Source: Euglena gracilis
Lineage: Eukaryota > Euglenida > Euglenophyceae > Euglenales
Direction: 5' to 3'
NCBI GenBank assembly: GCA_039621445.1
Contig: CP154957.1
Coordinates: forward strand, 42,944,212 to 43,008,211
DNA: 64,000 bases
In this document: in pieces, positions 43,770 to 56,130 of the stretch
Layout of the letters: each line of letters opens with the position of its first letter
Position numbering within the stretch: position 1 is the stretch's first letter
The notes under the pieces: generated by a model
Told to the model about the DNA's origin: nothing
What the model saw: the letters and a program-made list of their open reading frames with translations, nothing else
The model's database searches: none
Program-made: the position numbers and the translations under genes

Positions 43770-46700
43770 CGGCACTTCCTTCCCACAGTTTGTCAAACTC
43801 CCCAAAAGCACCACACCAAGGCGCCGCAAGCAAGCAGTCCGGCAAACACCCACGACACACACTACTGACAGCTCGGGCTCGCCCGGGGAAACAGCCGAAA
43901 ACCAAAAAAGGGCAATAAAGGGCCCGCTCCTTTCCTGCTTTTTTTGTGTTTCTTTCACACCCAGGAGGGTTTTCGACGGTTTTTTCGGGGTTTCGACGTG
44001 CAGAGCCCGTTTCCGTACCCCCCCAAAATACACCATTTTTCGCCAAAGTCCCAGGGGGCACACCGTCAAAAACAGAATTTTGCTCATTTTAGCACTCTCT
44101 TGTTGCCGCGTGTTCAAACCCCCCAGAGCCACACAGGCGAAATACTGTCACTCCGAAAACACCTGTGCTCTCCTTGCTCTCCTCACCTGCTAACTCAACC
44201 TTCCAAATTGGTGCACGATGGATTTTCTTCCCAGATCTTTATCTCCTGTTCTGAATGGCTATGCAGGGGGAAGGCAAAAAAATCTTTTCAGAACTTTCTT
44301 GTTTGCATTTGTTTTCTCACTTTAAAAAATAGGAATGTTTTCAACGAGGTTTTGGGGACGCTCTGAGGGTCCAGTGTCACAAGGGGGGGGGGGAATGGTC
44401 TGCACTTGTCAATAAAGCCCTTTTTGGGGGGTTTTCACGTGTTTTCAGTGATACTCGGGCTGCAAAAAATGACTTCTGACAACGACAAAAGCGTGGCACC
44501 CGGCGAAAAAAAAAACACAAAAACTTAGGTCTACTTTACACTTAGCTCATAAAAGTGGACTTGCCTTGTACAATGGCGCAATTCAAGGCCGTTTCCGTTT
44601 TTACGTCCTTTTTGGGGTCGTTTTCAGGTCAGTTTGGATGAAAACATGTGTCTCAAAACTCACGAAAAATCAGGCTATTGAATTCGAAGGTTCCAATTCA
44701 GGTTGGAGCCTTCAAACAGCATGGGATAATTTCGAACATACAGCCTGTCATCTGTGGTCTTAAAAGTTCTGCCACTTGAACCGGATGATGACTGCTGCCA
44801 GAATTGCTTGCTGTTTGGGACCGAATGAAGAGTTTGGGGGTGTCCAGATATCCATTTCTTATTGCTGAATAAATGAAGATTTGCATGTTATGATGTAGTT
44901 TTTTGGGACAAACAACCCAAAAATATGGATTAAGAATCCCCACCTAAGGTTGAAATGGCCTAAAATGGCTTAAATGGCCTGGAATTAGCAAAAAATTTAG
45001 GTTTGATCATGGGTGCTTGACCGTGGGGACACATATTGAGGCAAAGCACAAGAGGCATAATTTAAAAATAAACATCCCAGTTTGCATTAATTTGAAACTC
45101 ATTTGTGCAATCATCGAAGCGATTGAAAATTACACTTCTTTGCGCTGTAAAACATTTTTCCCTCGGGGGGGGGGGGGCAATAAACCATTTAAGTGACCAG
45201 GCGACGAACGTTTGTGGTCAAATTTCTTTGGATTCCAGACTGGCAGACCCCCCAGGGGCTTCATTCAACCCTCTCTGTAGAGTGAGCTTCGGGTGTTTGT
45301 GGTGCCTTTCATTCAGTTGGCTGGTGTCCTACCTACACTCTGGCTGGTGTCCTGCACTCTTGATTTTTACAATCCAGCAGTCGACAAAAGGACGTCGTGA
45401 TTACCAGGGGCACCAACCCGGTAGTGTTGTACACAAACAAGAGTCATTTCTGCGGCATCACAAGGGTTGCAATCCAGCATCGTATTTGCAATTTTTTCAA
45501 GTTGTTGGATGATTTCTAAACGTGGACCCAAAAATGCGTGAAAAGACAAGGGTTGTTCAGAGGAGGGAATTGGCGTTGCTTAAAGAACCCCCTCCTGGGG
45601 GGTCGAGCACAGAGGCTGGAAAATTGGGGCTGGCTGGAAAAACGCTGCAGGCTCCGATGGGGGTCCCAGGGATGGAACTGGGCCCGACCTGGGGTCAAAA
45701 AGGGTGCCCAAAATATTGAGACTGCAGAAATGCCGCCAAAACTGCCAATTATGCAAAAATTTGATTTCTTCACAACAATGCCCTGGACAACCCAAATCCA
45801 ACCGATTTTTGCCCATTTTTGCATCCCTGAAAGCGAAAAAAATACGTTCGGGTGGCTGCAAAACAAACAAAAACTTGTGGATGGGGGGAGGGGGGTCCGG
45901 GGCTGCCGGGGGTGGGGTCAAATTTCCTTAAGCAACGGGGTCACAATGAGAAAAATTTTCAGAGCAAAGTCCACAAATAAAAAAAACTGACCATTTGGGG
46001 AGTCCCAAATACCCCTCCTCCCCGCCGTAGCTCTGGACCAGGGAGTCCAGAGCCCTGGAGGGGGTCTAGCTTAAAGACCCTGGGGGGGGGGATCCGGCTC
46101 AGAGGCTGGAAGCGTCACAAAAAATTGGCCAAAATCAGTCAAAAAATGGTTGTTGAAAGGCCAGAGGAGTAAGAAGAGAAGAACGAGGAGGAGGAGAACG
46201 GGCATAACAGTCACAGGTGGGACCGGACCCCGCCCACACACACACCATGCCAAGGGGGGTCCGGACCAGGGTGTAGCTCAAGAAAATTTGACCCCCCCAG
46301 GGCAGCTGGACGGTTACGGATTTTTTTTTCAGTTTTTTGGGGTGCAAATATGAGTCACTGAGAAAAATCGACTATTTTTGCATAATTGTGAGTTTTTGGG
46401 GGGGGGGGCATTTTTGCAATTTCGATTATTTTTGGACCTGGTTCGACCCCAGTACGGGCTAACCAGTCCTGGGAGGGGGTCAGCCAGCAGCCTCTTTCCA
46501 GCCAGCCCAAATTCGGGGGGTCAAAAATCAATGTTTCCAACATTCCTTGACTAATGCAAAGTCAAAGGAAATGTCCGGAAAGCTGAGGAAAGCCTTTGGA
46601 ACGCCTTAGAGACTGCTTTTCGATTTTTCTGTATCTCCACACTTCTCCTGAGTTATGGCTATTCTTTGTTGGTACTGGAAAAAGCCTGTTTTGGCCAATT

Positions 46701-48929
46701 TTCCAATTAATTTTCTCAAAATATCTTGAACAAGAACAAGAACAATGGTGGGGAATCCAAGGGAAGCAACAAAGGACCTGGTTAAAATGAAGCCCCAGCA
46801 GGGCTGCACGGGAAGCCCTGGTGGGGGGTCGGCCCGGGTGAGGGGGGTCAACCCCCCACCCACCATGGCACCGTGCAGGGAAAAATTCCTTTGGCGCCAA
46901 GGGCCCCAAAGGAAAATTTGCCCAAAATATTAGCACCTCCAGAAATATGAGAAGGCCTGGTGGGGGGGCAGGGATGTAGGGAAGCCCTGGGGGGGTCCGG
47001 ACCACCCGCACAAGATGGAGGGGTTGGGTCAGACCCCCCTCCTCAGGGATGTATGGGAAGCCTTGCATGTATCAGGGTGTATGGGAAGATGTACGGGAAG
47101 CCGGGGGGGGCTGGAAAGGGGGGGGGGGGGACCCAGAGGGGGGTCAGAACATTTTCGGTTTGTGGACGGGCAAAAAGCCGGAAATCGGGCCAAAATTATT
47201 CAAAAATCCCCTATTTTTCTTTGAAAATGAATCAAAAAAAAATGCTCATTTCTTCGATTTTTTGAACACTTTTCATGTGGAAAACACTGAAACATCCAAA
47301 AATGCGCAACATCCTCAAAAATAAGGGAAAATGGCACTTTCTTTCATTTTCCAGCACGCAGCGCCAGAATAAAAATTTCGCTGTTTTTGGAAACCTGCCA
47401 AGGAGGGTGGGGGGTCCAGATCCCCTTCCCAACGTCTGGGGGGGGGGGGCAGGGCTGTACGGGAAGGCCTGGTGGGGGGGTCGACCCCCCACCAACCACA
47501 GCATTTTCACAGGATTCTTTAAAACAAATCCACACAGCGCCGAAAGCGCCAAGAAGAATCTTTGGGTCGAAAGTTGGTGCTCCCAGAACAGGCTTTTGCT
47601 TAAGGACCCCGGGGGGGGGGGGTAATGGCTAGCCAATCGGCTAGACACTGGAAAAAGTGGACTAGCTAGACCCCCCCTCCCCCCCCCGGGAGGGGGGGGG
47701 TCCGGGGGTCCCCCGGACTGGAAAAAAAAATTTCCTCCGGCGCTGTGCGTCGGAGGAAAAATGAGGTTTTTAAGAGGTTTTTGGCTGATTTTGTTCCAAA
47801 AATTCCCAAACATGGCCAAAAACGGGCATTTTTGGCCATTTTTGGGGGTCCCAAAAAAAAATTTCGGCGCTTCGCGCCGAAAATTTTTCCACTAGCTAGC
47901 CCTGCTAGCAGACCCCCCCCCCCTGGGGGGGTCTGCTAGAAAACCCACTAGCCAAATTTGGACTAGCTGCAGTCCAGCCCCCCCCGCAATCCCTTAAGCA
48001 AATGCCTGTCCCAGAAACATGGGAGGAGGTGGGGGGGGGGGTCGGCCCCCCACCCACCATGCAAGGGGGTGGGGGTGGTCGACCCCTCACCCACCACCCT
48101 GGCAGTTTGGCCGATTCCCGTACTGCCCTGGGAGGGGGGGGGGTCATATGCACCCCCTGACCTGCAACCCCTGACCAGGGGGCGGTCGGTCTTTGGGGGT
48201 GGCGGTGCCCGTCTGCTGGCTGGAAAAAAAGGTGCTGGCTGGACCCAGATGGTTCGCAAAAACAGCCAAAAAAATCCAAATCCAGCTTGGTTGGCATTTT
48301 TCAAAATAGGATTCTGAAAAAATGTAACAATTCTTCCATCGTTCTCCCCCAATTCAACAAACATATAAATCCAAACTGCACATACGCGCGGTCGGTCTTT
48401 CTTCTGAGGATGAGCAAGGGTCGACAAGCTCCACAGCTTCGTTAATACTTGATTTTGTGCCGTGCTCGCGTGCGGTATGAGGAGCAAGGCAGTTGCCTAC
48501 AAGCAGTCGTCCGAATGTAAAATCTTCCTTGCCTGTGGAAAACAATGAATCTGAATAATCGCTTAAAGGTTACATCCACAATCTCCCCCCCTGTTCGGTA
48601 CAAAATTGTATGGTCCCAGACCACCAGTTTTTTACATCTTGTTTTTTTGCATCCAATCTTTTTTGGCACCAATCCACGCCCCCTGCTGTCCCACTGCATC
48701 CGGATTTCGGGATCAGATCCTAGTGTTCCTCAATGAAAAGGCAGACTGAACACAATTTTTTTTTTCACTTTCACTCTGCCCAAAACCAGCCAGTCACATT
48801 TTTTTTATAAAAAAAACCCAGTCAGTCACTAACCTCCCCTCCAGATCGGCCACTCTGGAAAGCTAACCACAAACGCGAAAAAAAGCCCCAAAAAATTGTC
48901 TGGCGCCTCTGGCACCACGTCAGTGTAAA

Positions 48930-49135
48930 TCCCCCCCAAATAACAAACCCCCTGGTTTATTATTTGGACACTCGAAGTCGGGGTCCAGTCGGGGGGGTGG
49001 GGGGCGTTATTATTTGGGGGGGTTATTATTTGGGCAAAATTCTCGAAGTCAAAAAATCGACCCAAAACTCCCTCCACAGGCTCCAGTGGGGGGGTTATTA
49101 TTTGGGGGGGTTTATTATTTGGGGGGGTTTAATAA
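48930..49135. repeat. AAATAACAC / GTTATTATTTGGGG module, diverged copy C
   Basis: TTATTATTTGGGGGGG and its inverse AAATAACAAACCCCC flank a GTCGGGGTCCAGTCGGGG core. It resembles the modules at 26,860 and 30,808. Confidence 0.6.
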
Positions 49136-49401
49136 TTTTTTGAGGGGGGGGGGGGGTCTGGGCGGGGTGAGAAACCAGTCAGTCACTCTGAAAAAACCAA
49201 TCACCCACACCGGGGGGGGGGGGGGATCAGCCAGTGACCAAATGATTGCATGTCTGGGACAAAACGATGGAGAGATATTTGAGAGTATTTTGAGCCAAAA
49301 AAAGTTCGGACGGCCAGAAAACAAAAAAAACAACCGCAGCAGCAGCCCAGAATGTGGCCGGTGGAGTTGGCAACCAGTCTGAGAAACCGCCATCTGGGAT
49401 A

Positions 49402-49409
49402 TAGATATA

Positions 49410-49446
<37 letters not shown>

Positions 49447-49449
49447 TAT

Positions 49450-49512
<63 letters not shown>

Positions 49513-49594
49513 AATATATATATTATGTATATATATGTATATGTGCATATGTGTGTATATATATATGCATATGTATATATTATATGTATGTATG

Positions 49595-49645
<51 letters not shown>
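49402..49645. repeat. AT dinucleotide microsatellite
   Basis: (TA)n with TAGA, TACATA and TGTATG interruptions over about 245 nt. Confidence 0.95.
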
Positions 49646-49647
<2 letters not shown>

Positions 49648-49974
49648 TTATATACCACCCCCCAGCCCGGCGGCCCAGCCTGCCGTTCATTTGCAGGAGA
49701 TCAAAATACCATCAGATAAGGCTTTTAAAAGGACTGGCCACCATTTTAAAGCTATTTGAATTTTCCGAAGCAAAACAACCGGACGGGCTGTATTTAGGGC
49801 CAGGCGCGCAGCTGGCACTGGTGGTCGACATGGGGTGTACATACACACATATACATACACATGCACAAGCACATATATGTAAATGTACATCTGATTTTTG
49901 CCTCTGTTTACGTACGTCTTATTTTCCCAAACAGTCCACATGCACAATTGTACACCTCGACCATTGCAGATGCA

Positions 49975-50910
49975 GAAATATTGCAACTATTGTGTGGTGA
50001 AGAAAATCTGGTTCGTTCAGGCGATGCGTAATATTCAGTAGAATGCGTCCTCTGACAAGATGTCAAGAGACGTTCGTCTCCACTCTGTGTGCAGGTTTGC
50101 ATGTATTTTTTCTAACCCACACAGCCGATTGTTTTCGCGTCATTGGTTTGGAATTGATCACGCATAACCCTCTGAGACTGTTCGGCACTTTCTTGCAAAA
50201 ATGATGTGTTCTAATTTTAAACGCATCTGTATTCTCCCTGGCATTTCGGTACATTTTCCCATTTTTTCCCACCACGTTGCTTCATTGTTTCCTCGGAAAA
50301 TGTGCAACGGACCAAATTTTGTGCATAATATCGCAGTGTTATGTCCTGGTACTTTCATGCAACCCAAACACCTGTAAAAAATAAACTTTCTCAGCACCCA
50401 AAATAGTGGTTTTTGGTGGCAACATTTATGACGTTGCTTGTTTTTTTGATTATATCGACCTGCACCATGCCCCCAGTCTGCCGTCCCGGTCGTGGGGGAT
50501 AAGGAGGTGGTTGCTACTGCACCACGGGGTTGCTGACAGCGTGGTGGCTGTCTAAAGAGCAATCACCTGCCATGTCCTGATGCGATTATTGCGGCAAAAC
50601 AAAAGTGAGGGAGCGAGTGGCAGGGCTTTTGAGGGTCCACCGTCACAGAAGCGGAGCTGGTGGACGTGTGCTGCGACGTGTTAGCAGTGGACCATCTGCC
50701 AGAGGTCTACAGTCTCCACATGGATTTGTCACTGGCAAGAATCAGAATAGATGGTGGAGGAGGGCGTGGCAACAGGAGTTTGTACACCTACAGGATCCAT
50801 TATATGTTGTGTTCTGTCTGAAATGTTGCCATCGTCGTCGGTGTCGCATTTTGCGCAACCGACCACATAACTCACGTGGTTTGTCACACCGTTTTCAGCA
50901 GTGTAGATCC
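49975..50910 (-). mobile_element. Diverged fragment of the hairpin-array element (copy 3)
   Basis: The text parallels 42,040-42,950 in order: a GATTGTGTGGTGA-like start, GACTGTTC(A/G)GC, TTTCCTC with GGAAAA.ATGCAAC, GCGCATAAT-like, TTTCATGCAACC, CAACACCC-like and CCCGGTTGCGGGG-like stretches. It lacks terminal repeats and most GCGCAAATGCGC hairpins. It is clearly older than the duplicated copies. Confidence 0.55.
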
Positions 50911-51297
50911 TAGAATATTTAAAAGAGCTTGCAATCAGGCCATTGCTTAAAGACCCAGGGGGGGATCTCGACAATGAAACAAAATAAAAAGAAATGTCCG
51001 ACCAACAATGAAAACCTTGGATTGCCCTATCCAACCATGCTTTACTTTTTCCCAACCCTTTGTGTAAGCCGCGTTAGGGCCATTTTTCCGCTAATATTGG
51101 TCCTTTTGGGCTGTTTTCGGGGTAAAAAATCGATGTTTCCAAAACGTCTCGGAAATGAGGCAAAATTAAGGGTAATGCCCAGCGACCTAAAATAAAGCCT
51201 TTGCAACGCCCTGTCTAACAATATCGCCCCATTCACCGTGTTGGCCACTGACACGCCTGGCCCGTGTTCCGGCTCGGTTTTGTTGCTTGAACAGCAA

Positions 51298-52204
51298 TAA
51301 TTGTGGTGCAAATCAATGGTTGGCATGTGGAATTGGGTTTGCCAGCCGTCATGGACGAGGAGATGGCACCACACAACTGATGTGTGTTGGTGCGCGCATT
51401 TGCGCGCACAAACAAACTTTGTTTGTGTGCGCTAAAGCTCCTACAAACACATCATTTTGAAGTGGTGTATTAAATGTTTGTGCGTGCATTTGCGCAAATG
51501 CGCGCACAAACGTAATTATGTTTATTTGCGCAAATGCGCACACCAACACGCCCATCGCGTTTTAAAACGTCGTAGGGTCATGGTCCTCATTGGTGTCTTT
51601 TAACATGGAAAGTAAAAATACATGTTTGTCGGCGCATTTGCGCAAAAACATAAACATGTTGGTGCGAGCATTTGCACAAATGCGCGCACCAAAAAATTTT
51701 GTTTATGCGCGCATTTGCGCCCACCAACATGTATCTTTAATTTCAATGTTTTGTGTTGTATTTGCGCAAATTCGCCCACAAACACAATTGTTTTTATTTG
51801 CGCAAATGCGCCTACAAACACAAATCAGTTGCATGACGGCTGGCTGACGTAGTCTGTGGTGTGTGATCTAATTAGGCTCCGTGTGTTCTTGCCGGTGGCG
51901 GTAATATCCAAGTCAGTTCAGCCAGCATGTCAGCACCATTTCCAAGTGTTGTAACAAGGGGTGTGTGCCTCTCTCCTGTTTGATGCACAAGAGCACCAAT
52001 CGCACCATCAGCCCTATTCACGTCACTTGGTAAGCAGCATTTACACCAAACTACTGGGAGTTAATCCCCTCCAATAGAGGGGTGCCACAGTTCATAAATT
52101 GTGTTCCGTGTGTCAGGGTACAGGGTCCAGGAATTTCGTAAAATTTGCGCATTTTCGCAATTCTAAAGAAAAAAACCCTTAAATGCGAATCCGGCCGCCT
52201 AAAT
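51298..52204 (+). mobile_element. Partial hairpin-array element (duplicate of the right part of copy 1)
   Basis: Matches 35,916-36,816 and ends with the complement of TTAGGCGGCCGGATTCGCA. The left two thirds are missing because the duplication begins inside the element. Confidence 0.8.
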
Positions 52205-55200
52205 ATTTGTTCAGGGATATGTGGCAAAAATGCAAAAAAAAATTTGCGGAGTTGGGATAGAAAAAATAAAAATGAAATTCCTCTTCCTTTGGGCATTAGT
52301 GTGGGGACAGTGGGGAGGGGTATGGGGGGGCGGGGTTGGGCGTCAAACAGCAAAATACTTTTTCTTTTTTTTCAGACGTGGCCCCGTACAAAATTGGTTG
52401 CCTCCAGGGAGCCTCCCCGGAGACTCAAGGTCACCACCAGCCTCCACGGAGGCTCCAAGGTAACCAGCCTCCGCGGAGGTTCCTCGGAGGCTAAGGTAAC
52501 CAAAACTTAGGATTCCACATTTGCTGGGACCCGGGTGGGGGGTTCAATCCCCCCCCACCCACCACCCTGGCTGTTTGGCCGATTCCCGTTCTGCCCTGCC
52601 CTGGAGGCACCTCCCCCCCCAACCGGGTTCTTACAACCCCCGAACAGGGGGGGGGGTCATAAGACCAGGTGCCAAAATTTCTGTACCCATAACTTTTTAA
52701 AATCACCAGCAACCCCCCTGGGGTTGTGTGCACCACTCACCTGCAGCCCGTATTGAGAGGGAGGCCCCCCTCCCCTGACCTCAGGGGGGAAAATCCCGCA
52801 CGAAATGCCAGAAAAAATTATCAGGGGTTTCAAAACAGCCCAAAAGGGGTACTTTTTCAAACAATTGACAAAAATATATGCCAAAAACTTACGATTTCCG
52901 TCGCAAAATGCCGGGGAAGGAATTTTTTTGGTTCCAAGGGGTCCCCAGACCCCAGTGTACATCCCCTGCAAAAAAACCAATGCTCACTTAACACCCTGCC
53001 CTCCACCAGCGAGGTTAGGACAAGGACCCATCAGGTGCCATGGATGATTCCAGCATATTTGTTTCATATCAAAGGGGCAAAAAAATGGCGCCTCAATGGG
53101 ATTTGGCAATTGCACATGAACATTCATTTGATTTTCAACCTTTGCTCCCCTGTGGTCTCAGCTATTTTGGGTGCTACTATGTGGTTTAGGATGGCATGCC
53201 TTTGGAAGACAGGCTTGAGCGATCAAAAAACTTGCTTTTCAGTGCCCCTGCGTGAACACAAAAATCTTCACTGAATCAGATACCAATTGTGGTTCAAAGC
53301 AAACCAGCCAGGAGCAGTCAGCAATAATAGCAAAAAATTGGATTTACATCGCATAAAATGAACGCATTCTGCAGGGATACCAGCAGGCGTATATGCAGTC
53401 CCCCCCCCTTTTATGCCTGGTAAGGGGTATGGTCTTGCAAGGGGGGGCTGGGGTGCTCCAGTATAGTGTGTTAATAATAATAATAATGTTAATAATCACC
53501 CCCAGATTTTTTCAGCAAGTCCAAAGGGGGAGGGGGGGGGCCAACTTTTCCAGAAAAAAAATTGCATTCTGGCCTCTGCTCAGGACTCCAGGATGCCCGT
53601 GAGGAGGTCAGTCCAGAATTGGCCAGGTTTTTAATGGACCCCATGGGGGTAGGGGTAGGTCTGACAGAAATCTCCAACAGCGCCAGCAGGAAAATGGTGA
53701 CCGCCGCCAGGGCGTCGCATAAGCAGAAATGAACCCATCCCCAGGAGTTGGGGTTGGGCCAGCAAGCAGCCATGTTCGGGGGTATTAACTGACTGGTTTT
53801 CAAAAAAAGGGGACTGATTGGTTTTTGGAAGAGTTAATAGCCCCTTGAGGACCGACTTCGGCTGTCGAAATTCCAACCCTCGCCTCTGCATTTTGGTGAA
53901 GGGAAAGTTAAGAAACACCATGAAAATCACAAATAATTTGTGATTTTGGATCAGAATAAATACCAAAAAAAAAAACGGGCAAATCCAAAAAACTCCCGAG
54001 TCCAAAAAAAAAAGTCCAGGACAATGAAGCGATATTCTATTTCGAAAATTTTGTCCAAATCGGCCAATATTAAACCCTCTTGCCTCTGATTTTGGGTAAA
54101 CAAATAACACCTGGGTGGTTTGAGTATCTAGGGAGGAAGGGCTTATTTGTGCCTCCAAACATCCAAAGCGAGTCTGGTCGGGGACAAACTCGCTTTGAGA
54201 CAGATGAAATGCAAAAAAAAAATTTGTTCTACTACGTGTCAAACATTCTTGGTAAGAAAAATCACAACCCCTCATTTTCGCATTACCAAAACTACCAATG
54301 TGTTCAACCACAAATGCATTTTATGTCAAGAATATTCACACATTAAACAGTTTTTTTTTTAGCATTTTCTCCCTAAAAGATTGCATTTGAACCATTTATT
54401 CTTCAGTTAGTTAAGGGGGAACGGAATCTACCAGTGGTCAAACAAGCAGGTGAACAAACTTATAATATAAACTCAAATTTTTGAGCTGGGTCAAAATCAG
54501 GGGGTTTTTTCAGACCGGGGGGGGAGGGGGGGGTCCCCCCACCCACCCACCCCCGGGGGGGGGGGCGGGGGGGGGGGGGTCCCGGGGGACCCACAAAAAA
54601 AAAAATGACCGAAAAATCGCGAAAAGTGCTAAAAATAGAATTTTTTTCGGCGCCTGCGGCGCCGAAAAGTATATCCCACCCCCCTCCGGGGGGGCCCCCC
54701 CCCCCCCGGGGGGGGGGGGGGCTCGGCCGGACCCACCCACCCTTCCCCCCCGGGGGTCCACAACTAAAAAAACCCCTGGTCAAAATGAAGAAACAGATTG
54801 TTGATATAAATAACCTGAAAGAGGCGACGAATGACTTGTATCGGGAGATGGCAAAGAAGAATGGGGCGATGGGGCAGAAGAGGGAGTGGAAAGATCCTCA
54901 GCAGGCTTTTTTTTTAACCCCGGAAGAGGCCATGGGCTGGATAAATGAGTTTTTTTTTCAATGACAGCTGAGGAGGAAGAGCCACATTCAACCTTCTTTT
55001 CAACGTGGTTCGCAAACCTCCCGTGGCACCAGAAGGTTCCACCATTCATCAGTTCGTGATGCCAATATGTCAAAAAAAAGAAGCCTGATATAGAGGAGGA
55101 AGGCAGCCTGAACGTTCATGTGGAAAGAATGAAGCCGTGAGCAAACATAGATCCAGCCCTGCAGGAGAAAGACGCTAAATGCTCTGTGCTTTTTCAAAAA

Positions 55201-55683
55201 AAAAGCTCTTGGGCGATTTCATAAAAAAAATTCAACTTGTGAAAGTGAGTAAACTTGCCAAAACATCAGAAACCACTCGAAATCAATCCCAAAGAAGATA
55301 GTTCCCACCCATTCCCCTCCTCAAAATGAATCTGTATATCAATTTCAATCAGGCCACTTTCTAACCCCCATCCACCCAGCCTGGCGCAAAGCCCCCCTCC
55401 CTCCCTGGGGGGGGGGGGCAGGGACCCCAAACTCGAGCCATCTGAAAGGTTGCCAAAAAAAATGGCGATTCGCGCCGGAAACCACACCACAGACTCCACC
55501 TCAATTCCCATAGCACGCGGTGGGGGGGGGGGGGCTGGCCCCGAACCACCCCCCATTCCGAGTCAAAAAGCAGCCTGGTTTTAATTTAAACTTTTGGGGA
55601 AAAAAGGAGTTCGTTGGTGTCCATCAACTCCTTTCACAACACACTAAAACATCAACCTTTTCCCAGTCGTACATTCTCTCCCT

Positions 55684-55806
55684 ACCCCGTCTCCCCCCCC
55701 CCCCCCCCCCCCCCCCCGCCTCCCCCCCCACCGCTCCCCCCCCCCCACCCCCCCCCCGCCCCCCCCCCCCCCACCCCCCCAAAACAAAAAAAAAAAAAAA
55801 AAAAGT
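55684..55806. repeat. Poly-C/poly-A insertion present only in the second duplicate
   Basis: About 105 nt of C runs with scattered G, T and A, followed by about 20 As, replaces a short TAGATCCCAGAA-type stretch seen in copy 1 near 40,271. Purine and pyrimidine are fully segregated. Confidence 0.88.
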
Positions 55807-55904
55807 TTTGGTTGTTTTTCGGCCCCCTTTTGATTGGTGAAAGGTTTCCAAACATTTCAGGTTAAATCACAACAAAAAAGTAGTTTTGAGAGAAAAAGCG
55901 CGCG

Positions 55905-55941
<37 letters not shown>

Positions 55942-56130
55942 ACAACAAAAAAGCAGTTTTGAGAGACGAAGCTCGCGCACGCACATACACAGACGCACAC
56001 ACACACACACACCCACTCTCGCGCACGCGCGCACGCGCGCACGCACGCACACACACGCGCGCGCGCGCGCGCACACACACACACGCACACACGCACGCAC
56101 ACGCACACACACACGCGCGCGCGCACGCAC

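Larger units (their letters stand above)
40594..44150 (-). mobile_element. Hairpin-array element, copy 2 (inverted relative to copy 1)
   Basis: It starts with TTAGGCCGCCGGATTCGCAC at 40,594. The next 200 nt match the complement of the right end of copy 1 (ACGAAA..CCTGG..CCC...CCTGACACACGG...). Near 44,000-44,150 the text matches the complement of the left part of copy 1 (GGGGGGTTTGAA, CAAGAGAGTGC, TTCTGTTTTTG). The far terminal repeat is not visible, so this end is truncated or diverged. Interior: GCGCAAATGCGC hairpins, the conserved core near 42,290-42,610, the long hairpin at 43,337-43,458 and a CA tract at 43,617-43,768. Confidence 0.65.
35916..48465 (+). repeat. Direct duplication, first copy (about 12.5 kb visible)
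   Basis: Near-identical to 51,298-64,000. The offset starts at 15,382 and rises to 15,535 because copy 2 gains indels, mainly at microsatellites and a C-run insertion. The left edge is sharp at TAATTGTGGTGC and lies inside the hairpin-array element. The right edge is beyond the window. Confidence 0.95.
44151..49974. other. Non-coding stretch with dispersed repeats
   Basis: It contains G/C palindromes (47,660-47,710), short GC hairpins (47,735-47,765; 47,859-47,888), TGTAYGGGAAGCC units (46,790-47,110), the CTAG-type module (47,886-47,985) and the AT microsatellite. No gene was recognised; long frames are uninterrupted but low in protein-like content. Confidence 0.5.

Noticed and set aside
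43600-43900. His-Thr or Cys-Val repeat proteins at the CA tracts (also 40.4, 56.0 and 59.2 kb)
   Set aside because: Translations of CA/TG dinucleotide repeats.
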